In this document: positions 57,790 to 64,000 of the stretch, one piece after another
How positions within the stretch are numbered: the first letter of the stretch is position 1
Layout: every line of letters starts with the position of its first letter
DNA from: Paratinospora sagittata
Taxonomy: Eukaryota > Streptophyta > Magnoliopsida > Ranunculales > Menispermaceae
DNA length: 64,000 bases
Direction: 5' to 3'
Assembly (NCBI GenBank): GCA_035771175.1
Contig: CM069603.1
Coordinates: 18,638,286-18,702,285, forward strand
The notes under the pieces: model-generated
What the model was told of the DNA's origin: nothing
What the model saw: the letters and a program-made list of their open reading frames with translations, nothing else
The model's database searches: none
Translations under genes and position numbers: made by a program

Positions 57790-59153
57790 TGATAGTTACA
57801 TATTTAGATAGGTTTAAAAGCATGTTTTAGGTGTATTCTAGGACAGTTCATGCATTAGTTTGATAGGTTTATGTTAGTTTAGGATTAATTTATGTTTAGA
57901 GTGACTTAACTAATTATTTTGCATTATTTTGTAGGTATTTAGATGTGTGGAAGTGAGCATGAATGATGAACACAACATATGAGAAGCCTAGATGATGTTT
58001 CGTGAAGAACCCAAGTCAAAAAGTGATTGAAAATTGGTTTAGTCCACAAGAAGGAAGTCAAGCAGAGCAGAAAACTGGCTAAGTCCACAGACTGAGCACA
58101 ACCCAGTCTCTGGGCGCCGCAATGCACATCGCGACTCCAGGAGAAACTTAATGCAGCGCCGTGGCGCTGCCCGCGACACTAGGGTTTCTGCAAGTTGCGT
58201 TTTGGCAACTTATTCGACGATTTTTGATGACTTTCTAATTTTGATTTTGGATGAAAGGGGGCCTATATTATATCAAACTTTAGGGTTTTTTAAGGGGAAT
58301 ACACAGGAGAAGAGAACAAGACGGCTAGGAAGCGAGGAATGAGAAGATTCAGACATGGAAACATGGAAGAAGATTCAAGTTTCATGATTTCTAGTTGGAT
58401 ATTCGTGCTTATTATTCAGTTTTTCTCCAAGTCTTCTGTTATTTTCCTTCACGCTATGAACTAATCTTTTATTCTAGAGGATAGATGGATACTAACTTTG
58501 ATTTTATGTTCTAGTTTACAACTTATTATTGTTAATGGATTTATGATAGTTTATTTATATTTCTCCGTTGTTAATGCTTTGAATCTCTTGATCACGGAAT
58601 GGATGAACTTAGTTCTAGGGTACAACACCCGAGAGAGAGTACTTTGGATCAGAACAAGGGAAATATAGCCTAGGTTATCGTGAGACCGAGAGGAGATTGA
58701 GACCCTTTGAAGTCATTAATGGAAATCATAGATCTTAGTGAGTTTGTAGGAATTAGATCATTATCAAGAAGTCAAGATCAATTCCTATGAATATGCTCTA
58801 ACGCGGCACTCAAGAGAGAGGATGTTAGAAACATTAGGACTTCCGGCTTATAAACTAAGTGAATACATTAATGATAAATATTTGGAAAAGAACATAGTTG
58901 ATAGTTAGGTGAAATTGATTCTCTAGGTTTTCGCATATATTGAGTTTTCTCATAATTCGTTTAGTTTAAATTAGTCACATTTGATTTTTAATTCATTTAA
59001 ATCTCTATAGTTTGATTACTAGATAAAGTTTGAAATTAGTGAAAATGGTAATTGGTGAGGTAAACAATCCCTGTGGATATGATAACCAGACTCACCTCGG
59101 ATTTATTATAACTTGACTATTCGTACACCTACGAATCTGAGTTTATCGTAACA
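57790..59153 (+). repeat. 3' LTR of NatB
   Basis: Same length as the 5' LTR. It contains the perfect dyad GCAGCGCC/GGCGCTGC (58153-58170), which differs from the 5' LTR at the same spot. Confidence 0.88.
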
Positions 59154-59158
59154 AATAT

Positions 59159-59368
59159 GCACAACTATCAAGATATTGATTCTAAATAACGATAAGGTTA
59201 AAGCTCGAGAATCAATATATCATGATGATAAAAACTTGATGATTCTAATTGAATATGTGATAAAGATCAAGAATCAAAAAAATCAAGTATGATCAAAAAC
59301 TTCGATTCAATATAATATGATATTGGCACATAAATCGATTTCTTAAACTATTTATGAAACCACTAAAC
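59159..59368 (-). repeat. LTR E, segment 3
   Basis: AT-rich, no gene. It lies between the second aatat (59154-59158) and solo LTR D1. Confidence 0.6.
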
Positions 59369-59584
59369 CGTTGGTACACCCAAGAGGGGGGTGAATTGGG
59401 TGTGATGGTCAGTTAAAAACTTTTCTAATGACTTAGTGATATACATTAGGACATTGGAATTAAATGCACATACTAACCATAAAGTAAAATGCATAACTTA
59501 AAGCACACTAGGATTTATAGTGGTTCGGCCAAGCCTACGTCCACTACCTAATCTCCCGATTAGGATTTTCTCAATCCACTAACA

Positions 59585-59905
59585 GATTCTCTTATGGGTG
59601 AGAATCAAATAGTTATACATGCCCTTTTATAGGTTCAAGGCAAACATATCCTTTTGCAGGCTAAGGACAAACCGCATTTCCTCTTTTCTGGAGCCCATGT
59701 TATTTTTACGGGATAAGGAAGAACCATTTTCCTTTTATGGGATGAGGAAGAACCATTTTCTTTTTATGAGATAAGGAAGAACCGTTTCTCTTATACAGGT
59801 TCAAAGATAATCTATATTTTACAGGTTAAGGACGAACCTATCCTTTTGCAGGATGAGGATGAACCAGATTACTACTTACAGGTGAGGATGAACCTTATCA
59901 TGATT
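59585..59905 (-). repeat. leader hairpin array, type II (D1)
   Basis: About ten units, such as TCCTTTTGCAGGCTAAGGA and TTCCTTTTATGGGATGAGGA in plus-strand view. Homologous in reverse to 36998-37345. Confidence 0.8.
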
Positions 59906-60879
59906 TCACCTTGAAATCATCAAGTGAACTACATTCACTTGTCCTGGTTGTTTCAATCCAGAAACACTTTATAATTAAGCTCATGTGCATAGCATTACAA
60001 AGATATATAAATTTGAATACGCAATGCTAAGAGACATATACTTAGAGTCTTTTACCTTTCAATGTTCGGTATTGCTCAAGTCCAGTTTTGAAAAGCGTGA
60101 ATGATATGTAAATTAATTAAGTGCTTCTTTGAAAACATTATGATACCATTGAAACATTAAAGTTGAAAATGCAGGACTAGTGTAAAACATAGACTCAGAT
60201 AGTTTTCAAAATAGATAAAATTTATAAGCATGAAAACTTTTGATTCAATATATTCAGTAGTTAACACAACTACTGATATAGTTCAATACAGTATTTAAGA
60301 TATGAAATCAAGTACAACTATATCTCTCATGAACTATTTCTCAAATTCCTTCAACAACATGATTAATGTTAAGTATAAATCCAGGCTGAGAATTTGAGTA
60401 GAAACTAGTTCAAATAGATTTTCAAAGATAGAATATAATTGAAGCTCAATATGAAAATCTTTTGATTAAGTAAAGTATCAGTGAATAATACTTTGAAAAA
60501 TTAGAACATTTGAAAACATTTGAAAGGCTGAACAACGACTAACATTCAAAAAGTTTTTGGCACAATAAAAATTATCGACAAGTTGTTTGATTCAAAGTGT
60601 TGATATTCATAGACCTAATAGTTAATGGCCCTTAGACATTTGAAATTCAAATACAATGTGAACGTTTACACACAAACAGCTAGAATGTTATATAAAAATG
60701 GTAACTGCAATTTTTACTAACATTCTGATTCTTTTCAGATTACATGAATAAGGAAAGTTTTAGAAAAACTTGATTCATATATTAGAGAAGATCTCTGATA
60801 AATTTGAAAAGGATTCTATGCAAAGATCTATTCTGAAAAAAGTAGACTGATATAGTGTACTTGTTAGAACAATGACGGT

Positions 60880-61545
60880 TGTTGAATTAGCGTCCTAATT
60901 TCGTAATTAGCGTCCTGACGCATAATATCAACTTTGTCATTTTGTTCCTTAAGGGCGCTTATTATGTATAAGCGTCCTGCTGAACAATGAAGTGAGGGCG
61001 CTACTAACTTGTAAGCGTCCTGACTTTCTTTGTGACATAACTGACTTAACCCTGAGGGCGCTGATGCACAGTTAGCGTCCTTCTTTTGTTTTAAAACAAT
61101 TAAGTAGATGAGGGCGCTACTTTCTGAGTAAGCGTCTTACCTTTTAAAACATAAAACACAAGGGCACTGCAATTATGTAAGCGTCCTGTTATTTCAAAAT
61201 ATTTGAAAACAAAACCAAGTGCGTTGAAGGACAATCAGCGTCCTGAAAGTTATTAAGTTGGTTCCAAAAGATGAGGGCGCTCCTATCCAGGTAGCGTCCT
61301 GATAGTTTGTCCAACTTATAACTATCAGCGTCCTCAAAGATAAATTCTTTGAAGAACTTAGATATCTTTCAGTAAGTTGATGTTGAGTCAACGTCCTGAT
61401 AATTTTAGAAGTTGACTAAAGGGAGACAGCTACTTACAAGTAAGCATCCTGATGAATCAGTTCAATTCAACCTTGAATGTTATCAGCGTCTTGACTTATC
61501 GTGTTCAGGAGAGCGTTGCTAAATCATTAGCGTCCCGAAAGACTC
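60880..61545 (-). repeat. U3 GC-dyad array (D1)
   Basis: The best-preserved array: about ten units such as GAGGGCGCTAC..GTAAGCGTCCTG (60984-61022) and AGGGCGCTTAT..ATAAGCGTCC (60952-60977). Confidence 0.88.
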
Positions 61546-62115
61546 TTGAAAAGTAGTTTTGACTCGCAATTAAAAATCCGATCAATGCGAATAAAAACTC
61601 GGTAAATTTCAAATTAAATCATTTGAAATACCGTAATGTGTATGATCAAAATATGCAAATATGCAAGTGATCTGTGCATGGTTTTGAAAATCATTTGAGC
61701 AATATCGATTAAAGAAAGATATACCTTAAATATTGTGTATTTCTCATATTTCTCATAATCTTTAAATCCAACTCTTCATTATGAGATCTTCGATGTGAAC
61801 TTCGCGTTTGAATTGAATGTCTTGAACGTTGATCGAAAGATGTAGTCTCAAAGCTTGATTGAATCGTTCGAGTGATGTGATCTTGAAATCATGATAGGAT
61901 CTTTAAGGTCCTTTGATTGAAATGATCTTGAACGTCTGATATGACCTTGAGTTCCTTGATCGAATCATTCTTTGGCTTTTTACTTTCCTGAGGTGTTGAG
62001 ATAGGTTTTGATTAAAGCTCATTAGCACCGAAATAGATTTCGTTTGTGATCATCAAAATATACTTCATCACGTATATTTAGGGACGTGCAAAGTGATGAA
62101 CCGCTTAGGTTAACA

Positions 62116-63461
62116 TAAAAAAATTATTTTGTTATGAAGATCAAGATAGGGTTTAACAAACACAATCAATACAAAATCAGTTTTAAAGATGATAATCTAA
62201 ACACAAAACTAATTTGCGTAAACCAAAATTACAAGAATCTAGTTGTAGAAATGTATACCCCACTTGGGAAGGTTGAAGCTCCAAGATTGTTCTTGTGTGA
62301 AGTTGGATGAGAGAAATCATGATCAAGACTTAATAGAAGATGTAGAAAACAATTGAATCGTCTTGAACACTTGCACAAAAGAAACTCTCTAAGTTTCTCA
62401 AGGTTTTGAAAGATGTGGAGAAATATTTAGAAGATTGGATCAATTAATCAAATATTGTTGAACTTTTGCTTTCAAAGAAGGTTTAAATCACTCAAGAACT
62501 TTTTGTTGGCTTGTATAAAGACTAACACGAAAAATGCACAAGTGCTATAAGTTTTGCAAAAGTTGTTCTCCAAATGAGCAAGTATGGTATTTATAAATAA
62601 ACACCACACCAAGGCACAGGAACGCGTACCTCAAGACAAGAGCACGTTTCTGGTTTGAAATCTGAAAATTTTCAAATTTCCCTTTAATTAAGGAGCGCGT
62701 TCGTCAATATGTCCATTGGTCATAGGAACAAGTTCCTTCAACAAGAATCACTGACTCTTAAAGTTTTTACAATTTTACCCTTGGCAACAGTAGCGCGTTC
62801 CTTCTTTAAGGAGCGCGTTCCTTTTCCCTGATCAGAAAAATTTCGAGTCTCGGGAAAAACCACAGTAGCGCGTTCCTTTACTGACAAGTGAAAGAAACTC
62901 AATTTTTTTATTAAAATAGGTTTAGGACATTATCAAAAAACATTCACTAACATTTTTAAAACATTTTTGACACGATTAAGGTATAATTAACACAGTTAAA
63001 CATGAGTAATTTGATCGATTAAACCAACGATCAAAGCAATAAGTATAATGCACGTGAAACGATAAAACCATGCAAAGTTGACAAGATGAATGCATGTTAA
63101 GCACTGATCAATATATGTATGATAAACAATTATGACTAAGTGATAGCATAATTATCAAACTAAAATATGTGCATGCATGAGAATAATGAACTATATGAAT
63201 GATTTTAAAAAGATGCAAATCATGTGTGGTTGGAACAAATAATTGTTACTCTACAGCATTAAGATTCTAATAAAGTAATACAACTATGAAGCTCTTGAAT
63301 CTTCGTGAGGTGTTGTTCCTTCCACATGCTTTGACAATGTAGTTGAATCCACTAGATATATCTAGTTAGCACTGGAACAACTACGTCAAAGAGATTAGAT
63401 ATCATAGGTATGTTGTTTGCAATCATCAAAACAAAACTGTGTGAGAGTAGTTACGTCAACA
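62116..63461 (-). repeat. LTR E, segment 4 (U3 and LTR start)
   Basis: The minus strand starts TGTTGACGTAAC at 63461 with a TTTTGATGATTGCAAA box. A CGCG palindrome array (62610-62880) precedes TATA near 62583-62595 (TTATTTATAAATACC on the minus strand). Confidence 0.75.
62610..62880 (-). repeat. U3 palindrome array of LTR E
   Basis: Copies of GGAACGCG/CGCGTTCC type around 62622, 62695, 62730, 62790, 62815 and 62865, partly decayed. Same place and design as 39145-39475. Confidence 0.75.
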
Positions 63462-63475
63462 ATCTCCCTCTTTTT
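63462..63475 (-). other. polypurine tract of element E
   Basis: The minus strand reads AAAAAGAGGGAGAT directly before the LTR. Further purine tracts are near 63863 and 63918. Confidence 0.8.
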
Positions 63476-64000
63476 GATGATTTCAAACAAATTCACTATT
63501 GGCCTGATTGAAGCAAGAAGCGTGATTTCTTAAGTAAATGATGGAGTGAAGTGAATAATTTTATCATGTCACTTTTAAGAATATACCACTTAATAAAAGA
63601 TTTAGCTTTCAATACCATGTGGAATAATCAATCAGATACCAATAAAAACATACTCAAAGATATGATCAACAAGCACAAAATGTACATGTATATAAATATA
63701 CTCAAATCAAACATATACATATGAGCATCATAGATATGTACATCAAAAAATAAAGCACAAATAACATAAGTACACAGAGAGTACAAAAGTGTAAATAAAA
63801 AATACAAAACATCTCCAAAATATATATGTCCAACTCCAAACATTCCCTCTGAGTGTATAAACTCTCCCCCTGAGTATGTGCAAAAATGATCTAGTCAATT
63901 AGACCAATCATACTAATCTCTCCCCCTTTTGAAAGATAAAAAAGTGGGTGTGCCTATGACGGAGGTGACGATCGAGGATCAAGAGATCCGAGTCAGGCGA
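63476..64000 (-). other. element E 3' untranslated region
   Basis: AT-rich with extra purine tracts on the minus strand. No supported gene up to the window edge. Confidence 0.55.

Larger units (their letters stand above)
53743..59153 (+). mobile_element. NatB: complete non-autonomous Athila-derived element (5411 bp)
   Basis: Equal LTRs of 1364 bp, tRNA-Asp-type PBS, chimeric ORF remnants, two purine tracts, and exact TSD aatat (53738-53742, 59154-59158). The internal region is 2683 bp with no protease, RT or integrase. It must depend on another element, presumably an Athila, for replication. Confidence 0.88.
59369..62115 (-). repeat. D1: solo SIRE-type copia LTR (2747 bp)
   Basis: The minus strand is TGTTAACCTAAG to GTGTACCAACG (final CA decayed). 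TSD taaac (59364-59368) and taaaa (62116-62120). It has the same plan as LTR G in inverted orientation. A box TTTTGATGATCACAAA lies near its start. No internal region. Confidence 0.75.
40428..64000 (-). mobile_element. copia element E (minus), 3' LTR and start of internal region
   Basis: LTR E (40428-63461, about 2.2 kb net) is split by Gy1, NatB and D1. To its right is a polypurine tract and the 3' untranslated region, so the body of the element lies beyond the window. The left flank atttg (40423-40427) is the expected TSD. Confidence 0.75.

Noticed and set aside
60880..61545. Regular repeat-spacer pattern resembling a CRISPR array
   Set aside because: Plant DNA inside an LTR; unit lengths and repeats vary and pair as dyads; no cas genes. 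It is a retrotransposon U3 array.
59369..63461. A single 4.1-kb LTR
   Set aside because: An inner TGTTAACC start at 62115 with taaac/taaaa duplication shows a solo LTR (D1) inside LTR E.
1..64000. Host protein-coding gene, tRNA or rRNA
   Set aside because: Every longer conserved frame matches retrotransposon proteins. No tRNA cloverleaf or rRNA segment was recognised; tRNA-like matches are primer binding sites.

Overview
The window is repeat-rich plant nuclear DNA. I see no host gene, rRNA, tRNA or CRISPR. Nearly every base can be assigned to LTR retrotransposons typical of flowering plants: Ty3/gypsy chromoviruses, Athila-type Ty3/gypsy, and SIRE/Maximus-type Ty1/copia. The signs are initiator-tRNA-Met-like and tRNA-Asp-like primer binding sites, polypurine tracts, TG..CA LTR ends, 5-bp target-site duplications (TSDs), and recognisable gag, protease, RT, RNase H, integrase and chromodomain fragments. 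The species cannot be fixed from this. All coding regions carry stops or frameshifts, so the elements look dead.

Layout, left to right. 1-3274 (-): 5' LTR and gag of chromovirus family Gy1, inserted into 3275-5758 (+), the 3' end of chromovirus family Gy2. 5759-20649 (-): a non-autonomous Athila-derived element (NatA), split by a SIRE-type copia (Sire1, 8935-20278, TSD ctttc). Sire1 itself contains solo LTR S1 (9836-12519, TSD cgata) and LTR S2 (13650-16199). 20650-35403 (+): an Athila element whose 5' LTR holds a complete Gy2 (21302-32382, TSD tcaat/ttaat). A breakpoint at about 35403 joins it to a 5'-truncated copia LTR (G, to 37551), a copia RNase H fragment, and copia LTR F (38636-40427). 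LTR F is cut by LTR E of a minus-strand copia that runs off the right edge. LTR E is split three times: by a full Gy1 (40624-53300, TSD caatc, holding solo LTRs C and S3), by a second Nat copy (NatB, 53743-59153, TSD aatat), and by solo LTR D1 (59369-62115, TSD taaac/taaaa).

Three things deserve attention. (1) The copia LTRs carry two arrays: imperfect GGACGC/GCGCCC dyads upstream of the TATA box, and in the transcribed leader a series of short hairpins whose stems change with compensation while the loop core (CCCGTAA-like) is kept. (2) Gy2 has an extra ORF before gag and another after pol, and each of its three ORFs begins 0-7 nt after a CAG that resembles a splice acceptor. (3) Nat is a 5.4-kb family with intact LTRs, no pol, and a chimeric gag-derived reading frame shared by both copies.

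Coordinates of LTR ends come from reading TG..CA ends and TSDs by eye. No alignment or database search was run.
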